64,000 nucleotides of DNA from Gemmataceae bacterium. Lineage in GTDB: Bacteria > Planctomycetota > Planctomycetia > Gemmatales > Gemmataceae. Of the stretch, positions 8,688 to 17,405 are shown piece after piece (positions within the stretch are counted from its first letter, which is position 1; each line of letters starts with the position of its first letter). Location: assembly GCA_022842245.1 (NCBI GenBank), contig JALHPZ010000022.1:44188-108187 (forward strand), read 5' to 3'. The translations under genes were made by a program, and so were the position numbers. Below the pieces are notes generated by a model. That model was not told the DNA's origin. It saw nothing but the letters and a program-made list of their open reading frames with translations, and ran no database searches.

Positions 8688-11078
8688 ATGCAACGACGAT
8701 TCGGTATCTGGGCCGCGATCGCCTTTGCGCTCTTCGCCGCGTCGTCGGTCTTCGGCTGGGTCCTCACCGCCGCCATCGGCCCGCGCAGCCCCAACTACGG
8801 TCGGTTCGTGCCCGCCCCGCCCCCGCCCCCGCCTCCGCCGATCGTGCGGCGGACCGCCACGCCGTTTCTTCCGCCGCGCAAGCCCTCGTTCCCCGAGTCC
8901 GAAGGATTCGCGACTGTCCTGAACGACCTCGCCAGCCGCGCAAAGAATCGCACGCCATTCCAGATCAACGATGTCTTCGACACGCCGCGCATGGCCGAGG
9001 AAGAGGTCGCCCTCGGCGTATACGATTTTTTCGGACAGACACCACAGCGGACCGTGGTCGATCAGTCGGGCGCGGATATCCTCGCCGACCTGACGACCCT
9101 CGTGAGCGATCACCCCAATACGTTCCCGCCCGGCCGCGTCGAAATCCGGCAGGTGATGTGGAGCCAGGACGGCGCGGAGGCGATCGTGCTCGCGAAGCAC
9201 GCGGAGCCGACTGCCGGAACCCGCTGGACCCGGTGGTGGATGCTGCGCCGTCCGGCGGGCTGGCGCGTCTACGACTTCGATTTCCCCGATACTCGGCTGC
9301 GGTTCCTCGCGGTGCGGAACTACCTGCTGAACGCGCCGGTGCACGATCACGCGGGCGCGGGGCCGAACCGCAATGCGGACCCGAACGCGCCGGACGTGGA
9401 CGCCTATTTCCGGTATCAGAACGCGTTCGGCTGGTTGCAACTGGCCGGTTCGGCGACCGACCCGGCGGGGGCGAACGCGTCGCTCTGGGCCGAACCGATC
9501 GATGCGGTGCGGATGCTGCCGGACGTGCAGGCGGCCCGGCGCGTGCTGCGGGCGCGGCAGTTGGCGCTACGTGGCGAGGCCGCGAAGGCCGAGGCCGCCC
9601 TCGTCGGCATCCCGGATTCCCTCGCGACGGCAGCGCATGTCCGCTTCGCCCGGGCCGTGATCGCCAACGCCCGCAAGAAACCGGCCGAGGCCCGCGCGGC
9701 GATCCGCGCCTATCGCGAATTGGTCGGCGACGACCCGATCGCGGTACGGGAAGACGCCAAGGCCGCCGCGGCGCTGGAGGGCGCGGCCGCGGGTGTGGCC
9801 GTGCTGCGCGCGGGGCTGAAGGAATTCCCCGGCGATGCTTCCATTGCGATGGAACTGGCGCGCCGCTTGCCGGCCGAAGACCGCGCCGGGTTCGGTGAGG
9901 AGCTGGCGAAGACCGCCAAGCCCGAACTCCTCCTGACGGCCGCGACGCTTTTCGAGAAACAATTTCCCACGATCCTCGACTCGCTGTGTACCGGCTGGCT
10001 GAAGGCCCAGCCGAACGACGGCATCGCCCTGAGCATCGGGGTGACGGCGAAATTCGCGGTCGGGCAGACGAAGGCCGCGACCGACCTCTTGAATCGCGCG
10101 CCCGAGGGCCTGAGGAAGGACATTGCGAACGATCTGATCCGTCGGGCGACCTTCGCCGCTTCACCGGACGAAATCTTCACCGCCTTGGCCGGCGCCGGCG
10201 AAGGCAAGCTCGCGTTCCGCCGGATCGCGCAGTCGATCGGGACTCAGCTCGTCCATGGCAACCTGCCGCCGGCCGATCGCGCAAAACGGGTGCAACACCT
10301 GAAAGCGCTGATCGCCCTGCGCCGAACCGCAGACACGAACGATGCGCAACTGCACTATGCCGAAGCGGTGGTCCGGATCGCGGCCGACGAACACGACATG
10401 GCCGACACCGAACTCGCCGCCGGGCTTGCCAAGCTGCCCACCGCGCGGACCGATCGCCTCTCGCTCGCGGAACAGGCGAAACGATTCGACGACGAGCGCG
10501 AACCGCTCCGCGCCCTGCGCGTCGACCGGCTCGCGCGCCGGGGACGCTGGCAGACCGCCTATGCGGAGGTCGCGCCGGCCGTCGACACGTTCGATCAGCT
10601 CAGCCAGTTTCTCGCGGCCCAACGGGATGAGTTCGCGCTGGCCGGGTTGCTCGAACGGCACGCGGCGGCGCGCCCCGACGACCTCGAACTCGTCGCCTGG
10701 CGGGCCGAACTCGCCTACCTGAAGCGCGAGAACGAGACCGCCCTCAAGCTCTACCGCGAATACCGCGACAAGTCCGGGCCGGAGAACCGGCACTTGCTCC
10801 GCATCCACGAACGGATGATCCGGTGCCTCGTGCGGTTGAACCGGCCGGACGATGCCGCCGAGGCGCTCGACGAGGCCGGCGACCTGTTCGGCCGTGGTCT
10901 TGTGCTTCCCGTGCTGGTCGCCGCCGCGAAGGGCGACGTCGACGGCGTGTTGGAACAATTCGACTCCGCCGGCCCGTTCAACCCCTCCATCTGGTATTCC
11001 GACCCGGACATCGGGCCGCTCCTCCGCAAACCGGCGTTCGAACGCCTGCGACAAAAGTACCCGCCGCCGGTACGATAA
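8688..11078 (+). CDS. Membrane-anchored TPR protein of unknown function
   Basis: The 796-residue protein has an N-terminal hydrophobic anchor (FGIWAAIAFALFAASSVFGW, about residues 5-24) and a proline-rich linker with eight consecutive prolines. A globular segment (about 60-220, with WTRWWMLRRPAGWRVYDFDF) follows, then a long helical-repeat region with TPR-like spacing to the C-terminus. No enzymatic motif was recognised. I chose ATG 8688 because the upstream in-frame ATG at 8619 lies only 2 bases beyond the preceding terminator. glgA follows after 23 bp on the same strand, so the two are probably co-transcribed. That proximity does not by itself show a role in glycogen metabolism. Confidence 0.82.
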   Translation: MQRRFGIWAAIAFALFAASSVFGWVLTAAIGPRSPNYGRFVPAPPPPPPPPIVRRTATPFLPPRKPSFPESEGFATVLNDLASRAKNRTPFQINDVFDTPRMAEEEVALGVYDFFGQTPQRTVVDQSGADILADLTTLVSDHPNTFPPGRVEIRQVMWSQDGAEAIVLAKHAEPTAGTRWTRWWMLRRPAGWRVYDFDFPDTRLRFLAVRNYLLNAPVHDHAGAGPNRNADPNAPDVDAYFRYQNAFGWLQLAGSATDPAGANASLWAEPIDAVRMLPDVQAARRVLRARQLALRGEAAKAEAALVGIPDSLATAAHVRFARAVIANARKKPAEARAAIRAYRELVGDDPIAVREDAKAAAALEGAAAGVAVLRAGLKEFPGDASIAMELARRLPAEDRAGFGEELAKTAKPELLLTAATLFEKQFPTILDSLCTGWLKAQPNDGIALSIGVTAKFAVGQTKAATDLLNRAPEGLRKDIANDLIRRATFAASPDEIFTALAGAGEGKLAFRRIAQSIGTQLVHGNLPPADRAKRVQHLKALIALRRTADTNDAQLHYAEAVVRIAADEHDMADTELAAGLAKLPTARTDRLSLAEQAKRFDDEREPLRALRVDRLARRGRWQTAYAEVAPAVDTFDQLSQFLAAQRDEFALAGLLERHAAARPDDLELVAWRAELAYLKRENETALKLYREYRDKSGPENRHLLRIHERMIRCLVRLNRPDDAAEALDEAGDLFGRGLVLPVLVAAAKGDVDGVLEQFDSAGPFNPSIWYSDPDIGPLLRKPAFERLRQKYPPPVR

Positions 11079-11101
11079 CGCCAACGATCCGGAGAGCTGG
11101 C

Positions 11102-12607
11102 GTGAGCTTGAAAATTTTGATCGCGGCCTCGGAGGTGGTAGGTTTCGCGAAGACCGGCGGGCTGGCGGACGTCGCCGGCTCCCTGCCCCGGGCGCTCGCG
11201 GCGCGCGGCCACCAGGTCGCCGTCGTCATGCCCTACTACCGCTGCGTGCGCCTCGGCCGCATCCCGATCGAGCGCACCCATCACGTCATTCCCGTACCGG
11301 TCGGCCTGCGCACCCTCGCCTGCCGACTCTACCGCGCGACGCTCCCCGATTCGCAGGTGCCCATCTACTTCATCGACCAGCCCGAATACTTCGACCGCGA
11401 CGACCCCGCCGCCGGCAAAGGACTCTACCAGCAGAACATGCCCGGCGGATACAAGGCCGACTACCCCGACAACGCCGAACGCTTCGTCTTCTTCAGCCGC
11501 GCCGTCCTCGAAACGGCGCATTCGATGTCGTTCATCCCCGATGTCATTCACGCCAACGACTGGCAGACCGGCCTCGTGCCGGTCTACCTCAACGAAGTCT
11601 TCCGCACCCGGCCGCAATACGAGAACACCCGCAGCATCTTCACCATCCACAACATCGCCTACCAGGGGATGTTCGGCCCGGATGTGATGAACCTCACCAC
11701 GCTCCCCGGCTGGCTGTTCAACCACGCCCAACTCGAATTCCACGGACGCTTCAACTTCCTCAAGGCCGGCCTCGTCTTCTCCGACGTCGTCAACACCGTC
11801 AGCCCCACCTATTCCCGCGAAATCCAGACCCCGGAGTACGGCTGTGGCCTTGAAGGCCTCCTGCGCGTCAACCGCATGAAGCTCTTCGGCATCATGAACG
11901 GCGTCGACTACGACGCGTGGAACCCCGCCACCGACAAACACATCGCGGCGAACTACGACGACGCCACCGTCTTCGACGTGAAGCCCAAGCTCAAGGCCGC
12001 ACTCCAGGCCCGCTACAAGCTGCCGCTCGAACCCGACAAGCCCCTGCTCGGCGTCGTCGCCCGGCTCGTCAGCCAGAAAGGCATCGACCTGATCCTCAGT
12101 GCCGCTCCGGGATTCCTGGACATGGGTTGTCAGATGGTCTTCCTCGGCGAAGGCGACCCGGAATACCACAACGAACTGATTCAGTTCCGCGACAAGCACC
12201 CGAAGCAGGTGGGCATCTTCCTCGGCTACGACGAGAGCCTCGCCCACCAGGTCGAGGCCGGGGCGGACCTGTTCCTGATGCCCAGCCGCTACGAACCGAG
12301 CGGGCTCAACCAACTCTATTCGATGAAGTACGGCACGCCGCCGGTGGTGCGCAGCACGGGCGGCCTTGCGGATAGCGTGGTCGGCGCGACGCAGGAAACG
12401 CTCGCCGCCGGCACCGCCACCGGGTTCAGCTTCGGCGAGTACACCGCCAACGCGCTCTACCAGACGATCAAGTGGGCCGTGACGCTCTATCGCGACCGGC
12501 CGAAGGATTTCCAACAGGTCGTGCGGACGGCGATGAAGCAGGACTGGTCGTGGTACCGCAGCGCCGGCGACTACGAACGGCTGTACCTGCGTGTCCTCGG
12601 CCGGTGA
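11102..12607 (+). CDS. glgA: Glycogen synthase (ADP-glucose type, GT5)
   Basis: The 501-residue protein has the usual length for bacterial glycogen synthase, which transfers glucose from ADP-glucose to the non-reducing end of a growing alpha-1,4-glucan in the cytosol. The N-terminal ADP-glucose-binding signature KTGGLADVAGSLPRAL is present, as are HANDWQTGLVPVYL and FTIHNIAYQG. The second Rossmann domain carries VARLVSQKGIDLIL and the catalytic MPSRYEPSGLNQLYSMKYGT. The start is GTG 11102, 11 bases after a GGAGAG ribosome-binding site. No other glycogen genes are nearby. A dispersed repeat element begins a few bases after the stop codon. Confidence 0.96.
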   Translation: MSLKILIAASEVVGFAKTGGLADVAGSLPRALAARGHQVAVVMPYYRCVRLGRIPIERTHHVIPVPVGLRTLACRLYRATLPDSQVPIYFIDQPEYFDRDDPAAGKGLYQQNMPGGYKADYPDNAERFVFFSRAVLETAHSMSFIPDVIHANDWQTGLVPVYLNEVFRTRPQYENTRSIFTIHNIAYQGMFGPDVMNLTTLPGWLFNHAQLEFHGRFNFLKAGLVFSDVVNTVSPTYSREIQTPEYGCGLEGLLRVNRMKLFGIMNGVDYDAWNPATDKHIAANYDDATVFDVKPKLKAALQARYKLPLEPDKPLLGVVARLVSQKGIDLILSAAPGFLDMGCQMVFLGEGDPEYHNELIQFRDKHPKQVGIFLGYDESLAHQVEAGADLFLMPSRYEPSGLNQLYSMKYGTPPVVRSTGGLADSVVGATQETLAAGTATGFSFGEYTANALYQTIKWAVTLYRDRPKDFQQVVRTAMKQDWSWYRSAGDYERLYLRVLGR

Positions 12608-12612
12608 ACCCG

Positions 12613-12921
12613 AGTGTGCGTCACAATTGTTGATGGGACATTGGTCGACTTCGCCGGCCCTCTTCAGTCCGAAGGACTGGGAGTGCATATCCCAGGGCGA
12701 GCCGTTTCGGCGACGCCCTGGGATACCGTTGAAAATCAAGGCAGTCCGAAGGACTGCGACGACTGCGACTTCGATCGAGTCTTTGTCTCAGCCTTTCAGG
12801 CTGACCATGCTCCTCCGTGCGACCCAGGGCGTCGTCGCCAAGCCTCCTCGCCCTGGGCTGAGCACTCCCAGTCCTACGGACTGAAGACACGCGGACGGAA
12901 CCAAGCTTCTACCAATTTTGT
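12613..12921 (+). repeat. Dispersed multi-hairpin element, copy 1
   Basis: This fills most of the 421-bp gap between glgA and alaS and carries no gene. It contains a series of stem-loops: 12665-12679 (CAGTCCGAAGGACTG), a long stem closing about 12691-12722 (CCCAGGGCG with CGCCCTGGG), 12742-12756, 12788-12804 (TCAGCC with GGCTGA), a second long stem about 12823-12856, and 12869-12883. The same order of stems occurs inverted at about 31365-31675. The flanking ends also match (GTGCGTCACA-like at one end, GACACxCGGAC-like at the other), so this is one defined element of about 300 bp. Confidence 0.82.
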
Positions 12922-13028
12922 TGACGCTGACCCGCAGACACCCGACATGGCGGCGACCCCTTGAACTTTCGGCGGGATTCCGTGTCTATTCCCGGTACGG
13001 ACACGATCCCCGGACCGCCGAGAGTACC

Positions 13029-15920
13029 ATGCCGAGTTCGAGCGAAATTCGCCAGCAGTTCATCGATTTCTTCTGCCAGAAGCACGGGCATACGTTCGTG
13101 GCATCCAGCCCCGTCGTGCCGCTCGACGACCCGACGCTGCTCTTCGCGAACGCGGGGATGAACCAGTTCAAGCCGTACTTTCTCGGCACCGAGAAACCGA
13201 AGCATGCTCGCGTCGCGAACACGCAGAAGTGCATCCGCGCCGGGGGCAAGCACAACGACCTCGACGACGTCGGCAAGGACACGTACCACCACACCTTCTT
13301 CGAGATGCTCGGCAACTGGAGCTTCGGCGACTACTTCAAGCCGGAGGCGATCGCCTGGGCGTGGGAGCTGCTGACACAGGTCTGGGCGATCGATCCGAAA
13401 CGGCTTCACGTCACGGTCTTCGAGGGCGACCCGGCGAACGGCATCCCGCGCGACGACGAAGCGGCCGACATCTGGAAGTCCGTCGGCGTGCTGCCGGGGC
13501 ACATCCACCTCGGCAACAAGAAGGACAACTTCTGGGAGATGGGCGACACCGGGCCGTGCGGGCCGTGCACCGAGATCCACTACGACGCGACGCCGGACCT
13601 GTCGGGGGCGAAGCTCGTCAACGGCGGGTCGGACAAGGTCGTCGAAATCTGGAACAACGTCTTCATCCAGTTCAACCGGAACCCGGACAAGTCCCTGACG
13701 CCGCTGCCGGCGAAACACGTCGATACCGGAATGGGCTTCGAACGCATCACGAAGGTCCTGCAGGGCAAGAGCAGCAACTACGACACCGACATTTTCGCCC
13801 CGCTCTTCGAGGCGATCCGGTCGACGACGAACGCGGAGCCGTACAGCGGCAAGCTCGACGACCTGAAGGACATCGCCTATCGGGTGATCGCGGACCATAT
13901 CCGCACGCTGACGTTCGCGCTCACCGACGGCGCGACCATCGGCAACCTCGGCCGCGACTACGTGCTGAAGCGCATCCTCCGCCGGGCGGAACGCTACGGC
14001 CGGCAGTGCCTCGGCACCGACGGGCCGTTCCTGCACAAGCTCGTGCCAACGGTGGTGGAACAGCTCGGAACGCCGTTCCCGGAATTGAAGCGCAACCCGG
14101 AGAAGGTCCGCGGCCAGATCTACGAGGAGGAGGTCGCGTTCCTTAAGAACTTGGACCGTGGAATTGTTAGATTTAAAGATGCTGCTGAAAATGCTCAAGG
14201 CAAAGCGATGGCGGCAGCTTTTGGAAAAGACGACTATCAAGTAATTGGATATAAATCTAATGCAAACAAGAATTACATGCTTGATGGAACGGTTTATCAT
14301 TTATTTAACCGACAACCTGGAACGAAAGAACTGAATCCAGATGACATCCAAACTGTCGAGATTACAGGATCGAATACACTTGCCGATTTCAATTTAAAGA
14401 ACCGTATTTCGCAGCCTCAGATTTCAGGAGCGGATGCCTTCAAGCTGTACGACACCTACGGCCTCTACATCGACATCACCGAACAGATGGCGGCCGAGCA
14501 GGGCCTCACCGTCGACGCGACCGGCTATGAGAAGGAGATGGAAGCCGCGAAGGAACTGGCGCGCAAGGGCGGCAAGAAGTTCGTGGTGACGGCCGTAAAG
14601 GGCGAACTGCCGAAGACAGACGATTCGCCGAAGTACGGCGCCGAGACGATCGAGGCGAAGGTGCTCGGCTGGGTCATCGACAATGCGATGATCACGAGCG
14701 GAACGCTCGGTGCCGGCGAGAGCGCGGCGCTGGTGCTTGATCGCACGAACTTCTACGCCGAGCAGGGCGGTCAGGTCGGCGACACCGGCACCATCGACAA
14801 CCCCGCCACGCCCGGCGTCGAGTTCCAGGTCGAAGACACCCAGCGGCTCGGCGACACGGTGCTCCACTTCGGCACCATGCTCGGCGGCGGATTGAAAGTC
14901 GGCGATATCGTCTCGCTCATGCAGGGCACGCTCCGGCGCATCGACATCATGCGGAACCACACCGCCACGCACCTGCTGAACCTCGGCCTGCGCACCGTCC
15001 TCGGCGGGCACGTCGAGCAGAAGGGCTCACTCGTCGACGACGCCAAGACTCGCTTCGACTTCAGCCACGACAAGCCGCTTTCCGCCGAGGATGTGCGCCG
15101 GATCGAATCGTTCGTGAATGACCGGATCGGGCGGGATCTGCCGGTGTCGGCGGTCGAGTTGCCGCTGGATCAGGCAAAGGGCGTCGCCGGCGTGCGGGCT
15201 GTGTTCGGCGAGAAGTACCCGGACCCGGTGCGTGTCGTGCTGATCGGGCCGGAGAAACCCGAGGCGGCGACGCTCGACGATTCCGTCGAGTTCTGCGGCG
15301 GGACGCACGTGCCGCGGACCGGGACGATCGGCTATTTCAAGATCCAGGCGCAGGAGCCGGTGGCGAAGGGGGTCCGCCGCGTGATGGCCGTGACCGGGCG
15401 CGCCGCGGCCGAAGCGATGACGCAGCTCTCGACGACGGTGACGGCGCTGACCGATCGCTTCCAGTGCAAGCCGGAGGAACTGCCTGTCCGCGTCGGCGGG
15501 CTGGACGACGAGATCAAGAGGCTTCAAGAGCATCTCAAGCGGGCGCTCGCGCTGACGATCGACGGCCTGCTCGACGCGGCGCCCACGGTGAACGGCACCA
15601 AGGTCGTCGTCGGCCAACTCCCCCCGGCGGGATCGGAAGCCGTGCGGGCGCAGCTGGACCGGATCAAGCAGAAGGCGAAGTCGGCGTTCGTCGTCTTCGG
15701 ATGGGACGAGGGGCACAAGGTGCCGCTGGTGGTGGCGCTGACGCCGGACCTCGTGAAGAAGGGGCTGAAGGCCGGCGACGTGATCAAGCCGCTGGCGGAG
15801 TTGATCGGCGGCAAGGGGGGCGGCAAGCCCGACTTCGCCCAGGCCGGCGGCAAGGACGCGGCGAAGCTTTCGGAGATGCTGGCGAAGGCGAAGGAGTTGG
15901 CAGAACAAGCTTGCGAGTGA
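13029..15920 (+). CDS. alaS: Alanyl-tRNA synthetase with an AT-rich internal segment
   Basis: The 963-residue enzyme charges tRNA-Ala. The catalytic domain occupies about residues 1-240 (FFCQKHGH, FANAGMNQFKPYFLG, FFEMLGNWSFGDYF, GPCGPCTEIHYD). The editing domain has HTATH near residue 643 and CGGTH near 755, the expected zinc and editing residues. The C-terminal domain (about 830-963) contains KGGGKPDFAQAGG. The oddity is residues about 374-467: bases 14161-14400 are about 37% GC by hand count (89/240) in a gene otherwise far GC-richer. They encode extra sequence between the helical FLKNLDRGI and GADAFKLYDTYG, which are normally only a few residues apart. The frame is intact. ATG 13029 was chosen because recognisable AlaRS sequence begins there. 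Confidence 0.95.
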   Translation: MPSSSEIRQQFIDFFCQKHGHTFVASSPVVPLDDPTLLFANAGMNQFKPYFLGTEKPKHARVANTQKCIRAGGKHNDLDDVGKDTYHHTFFEMLGNWSFGDYFKPEAIAWAWELLTQVWAIDPKRLHVTVFEGDPANGIPRDDEAADIWKSVGVLPGHIHLGNKKDNFWEMGDTGPCGPCTEIHYDATPDLSGAKLVNGGSDKVVEIWNNVFIQFNRNPDKSLTPLPAKHVDTGMGFERITKVLQGKSSNYDTDIFAPLFEAIRSTTNAEPYSGKLDDLKDIAYRVIADHIRTLTFALTDGATIGNLGRDYVLKRILRRAERYGRQCLGTDGPFLHKLVPTVVEQLGTPFPELKRNPEKVRGQIYEEEVAFLKNLDRGIVRFKDAAENAQGKAMAAAFGKDDYQVIGYKSNANKNYMLDGTVYHLFNRQPGTKELNPDDIQTVEITGSNTLADFNLKNRISQPQISGADAFKLYDTYGLYIDITEQMAAEQGLTVDATGYEKEMEAAKELARKGGKKFVVTAVKGELPKTDDSPKYGAETIEAKVLGWVIDNAMITSGTLGAGESAALVLDRTNFYAEQGGQVGDTGTIDNPATPGVEFQVEDTQRLGDTVLHFGTMLGGGLKVGDIVSLMQGTLRRIDIMRNHTATHLLNLGLRTVLGGHVEQKGSLVDDAKTRFDFSHDKPLSAEDVRRIESFVNDRIGRDLPVSAVELPLDQAKGVAGVRAVFGEKYPDPVRVVLIGPEKPEAATLDDSVEFCGGTHVPRTGTIGYFKIQAQEPVAKGVRRVMAVTGRAAAEAMTQLSTTVTALTDRFQCKPEELPVRVGGLDDEIKRLQEHLKRALALTIDGLLDAAPTVNGTKVVVGQLPPAGSEAVRAQLDRIKQKAKSAFVVFGWDEGHKVPLVVALTPDLVKKGLKAGDVIKPLAELIGGKGGGKPDFAQAGGKDAAKLSEMLAKAKELAEQACE
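14150..14430 (+). other. AT-rich, compositionally foreign segment inside alaS
   Basis: Bases 14161-14400 are about 37% GC (hand count), against 58% in 14101-14160 and higher further out. Codons here prefer A/T at third positions, unlike the surrounding gene. The segment encodes about 90 residues in frame, with GYKSNANKNYMLDGTVYHLF and NPDDIQTVEITGSNTLADF. No intein motifs, direct repeats or transposon ends were seen. Its edges still resemble AlaRS (GIVRFKDAAENAQ; ISGADAF). Confidence 0.8.
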
Positions 15921-15928
15921 TCACTCGC
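15913..15928. other. Perfect 16-bp palindrome at abutting convergent stop codons
   Basis: GCGAGTGATCACTCGC is its own reverse complement. Its centre falls exactly between the alaS stop codon (TGA, 15918-15920) and the stop codon of the opposite-strand gene (15921-15923), so the genes abut with no spacer. It may act as a bidirectional stop signal or be coincidental. Confidence 0.7.
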
Positions 15929-16418
15929 GACGCCGGAAGTCCTCGCCGTCCACGATAAGCTCGGTCGGCGATTCGAACCAGAGTAGCAATTCGCCTTGGC
16001 CGTCATCGAGCGACATCAGGATGTCGCCCTCGTCCAGTTCGAGGGCGACGACCCGTCTCGTGATTTCGCTCGTTTGCGGCTTCTGCAAGACGCCGCCGGC
16101 GAGCGAACTGCGGAAGATCACGCGGCGGTCTTCGGTGAACTCGTATTCGAGTTCGGTAACGGCGTTGCCGATGCGATCGGTCCGGCCCCATTTCCCCTTC
16201 AGCATTTTCCACGCTTCATCGGTACTCCGCACAAGTGGAGCCGGGCGGATATCGCGGAAGCCGCGGGGATCGTCCCAAACTCGATTGCGAGATGGAAAGC
16301 TGCTGCGGATGACAATGAATAACAGAATCACGAAGACGACCGCGACGATCGATCCCGAGAGGATGATGGCCGAGCGTGTCGAAATCTGATATTTCGGTTT
16401 CTTGCGACGTCGGCCCAT
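15921..16418 (-). CDS. Small membrane-anchored protein of unknown function
   Basis: About 165 residues: a basic N-terminus (MGRRRKKPKYQIS), one transmembrane helix (IILSGSIVAVVFVILLFIVI, about residues 18-37) and a soluble beta-rich domain with FTEDRRVIFRSSLAGG, MSLDDGQGELLLWF and ELIVDGEDFRR. The C-terminal part resembles the small lipocalin-like domains that planctomycetes often carry, but I do not recognise a family with certainty. An alternative GTG start at 16436 would overlap the upstream stop codon by four bases (GTGA), a coupling arrangement common in this window. I prefer ATG 16418 for its natural-looking start. It is the last gene of a metG - Rpn-like - membrane protein run. Confidence 0.7.
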   Translation of the reverse strand: MGRRRKKPKYQISTRSAIILSGSIVAVVFVILLFIVIRSSFPSRNRVWDDPRGFRDIRPAPLVRSTDEAWKMLKGKWGRTDRIGNAVTELEYEFTEDRRVIFRSSLAGGVLQKPQTSEITRRVVALELDEGDILMSLDDGQGELLLWFESPTELIVDGEDFRRRE

Positions 16419-16432
16419 GGGCGAACTCGCGA

Positions 16433-17401
16433 TCACGAAGCGGGGAACAACTCGTCGAGCGTCGCCGCCGAGGAGATCGCGAGGATCAGATCACGGAGCC
16501 GGGCCGCATCCATCGACTGCATGCGGGCGATTACCGATTCGGGCAACGTTCGGAACTTGCTTTCGAGCAACGCCGTGGCGATGTCGCGGGCCGTCTTTTC
16601 GGCCCCCTTTTCGATGCCCTTTTCGATGCCCTTTTCGATGCCCTTTTCGATGCCCTCCTCGAGGCCGAAGTCGTAAGGGGTCTTGTTGCGGGCGACGAGT
16701 CTCGAATACGGACCGGCCATCGTGATATTCTCGAAAAGTTTCCGCCCCGCGTCGTCGAGCGGCAGATACGCCTGAACGCAATCGCAGAGGAGGTATCGCT
16801 GGAAATCGTTGACCGGCGCTTCCGCCAGTCGCCGCAGCATTTCGGCCCCGAGGAGGGGCCAGTCGTCCCGCGGCGCGTTCATCAACGCGGCAAGTGCGAC
16901 GCCCAGCCAGTTGTCGCCTCGGACGTATTCTACCGCATCGAGCGACGGCAAGCCAACGTACAAGTACTGAAACGTCATCACGGGGAAATCGGCAATCCGT
17001 TCAACGACGGTGTCAACGCCAACACCGTCGAGCCCCACTTGCAGATAAAGGACGACGGGCAGCACCGGCAGTTCGTGGCGATCCCGAAGGTGGAACCAAT
17101 AAGCGGGCAGGCGGGGCTTGAGCCGCGCGGTCCGATCCGGCGCTTCGATCTCGACGTGGACGAGCGCGAGCCACGAGTCGGGCGTCTCACCGAATTCGTC
17201 GGTCAAAGGCACGGTCGTGCGCAGCTTGGCGACGAGGTCGAGGACGTGCCGTTCGCCGTCGGGCGGGTTCGGCAGGAGTTCCTGTTCCAGCCATTCGGGA
17301 TTCGACAGGTCGAATCGTGCGGCCCATTCCGGGAAGAAGAGCCGCAGGAAGTCCGCGAAGAATTCGCGGAGCATCGCCTTGAATCGCTGGTCGTGGTCCA
17401 T
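16433..17401 (-). CDS. Rpn/PD-(D/E)XK nuclease-like family protein
   Basis: The 322-residue protein opens with MDHDQRFKAMLREFFADFLRLFFPEWA and continues with LVHVEIEAPDR and LPAYWFHLRDRHELPVLPVVLYL, the layout of Rpn-type (recombination-promoting nuclease / transposase-associated) PD-(D/E)XK proteins. The HVEIE element fits the catalytic strand. Near residue 250 it has four perfect GIEK repeats encoded by a 12-bp tandem repeat, followed by a related GAEK. Relatives with GxExG repeats before a C-terminal helical domain are frequent, often in large paralogous families, in cyanobacteria and planctomycetes. The start lies 4 bp after the metG stop codon. Cellular role unknown. Confidence 0.82.
   Translation of the reverse strand: MDHDQRFKAMLREFFADFLRLFFPEWAARFDLSNPEWLEQELLPNPPDGERHVLDLVAKLRTTVPLTDEFGETPDSWLALVHVEIEAPDRTARLKPRLPAYWFHLRDRHELPVLPVVLYLQVGLDGVGVDTVVERIADFPVMTFQYLYVGLPSLDAVEYVRGDNWLGVALAALMNAPRDDWPLLGAEMLRRLAEAPVNDFQRYLLCDCVQAYLPLDDAGRKLFENITMAGPYSRLVARNKTPYDFGLEEGIEKGIEKGIEKGIEKGAEKTARDIATALLESKFRTLPESVIARMQSMDAARLRDLILAISSAATLDELFPAS
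16605..16652 (-). repeat. 12-bp tandem repeat (4 copies) coding GIEK
   Basis: The + strand unit CCCTTTTCGATG is repeated perfectly at 16605, 16617, 16629 and 16641, followed by a degenerate copy at 16653. In the coding direction it gives GIEK four times in the Rpn-like protein. The length is a multiple of three, so expansion or contraction keeps the frame. Confidence 0.95.
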
Positions 17402-17405
17402 GCGG

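Noticed and set aside
14150..14430. Intein inside alaS
   Set aside because: About 90 residues is too short, and there are no Cys/Ser/Thr splice-junction residues or HN at the end, nor a homing endonuclease domain.
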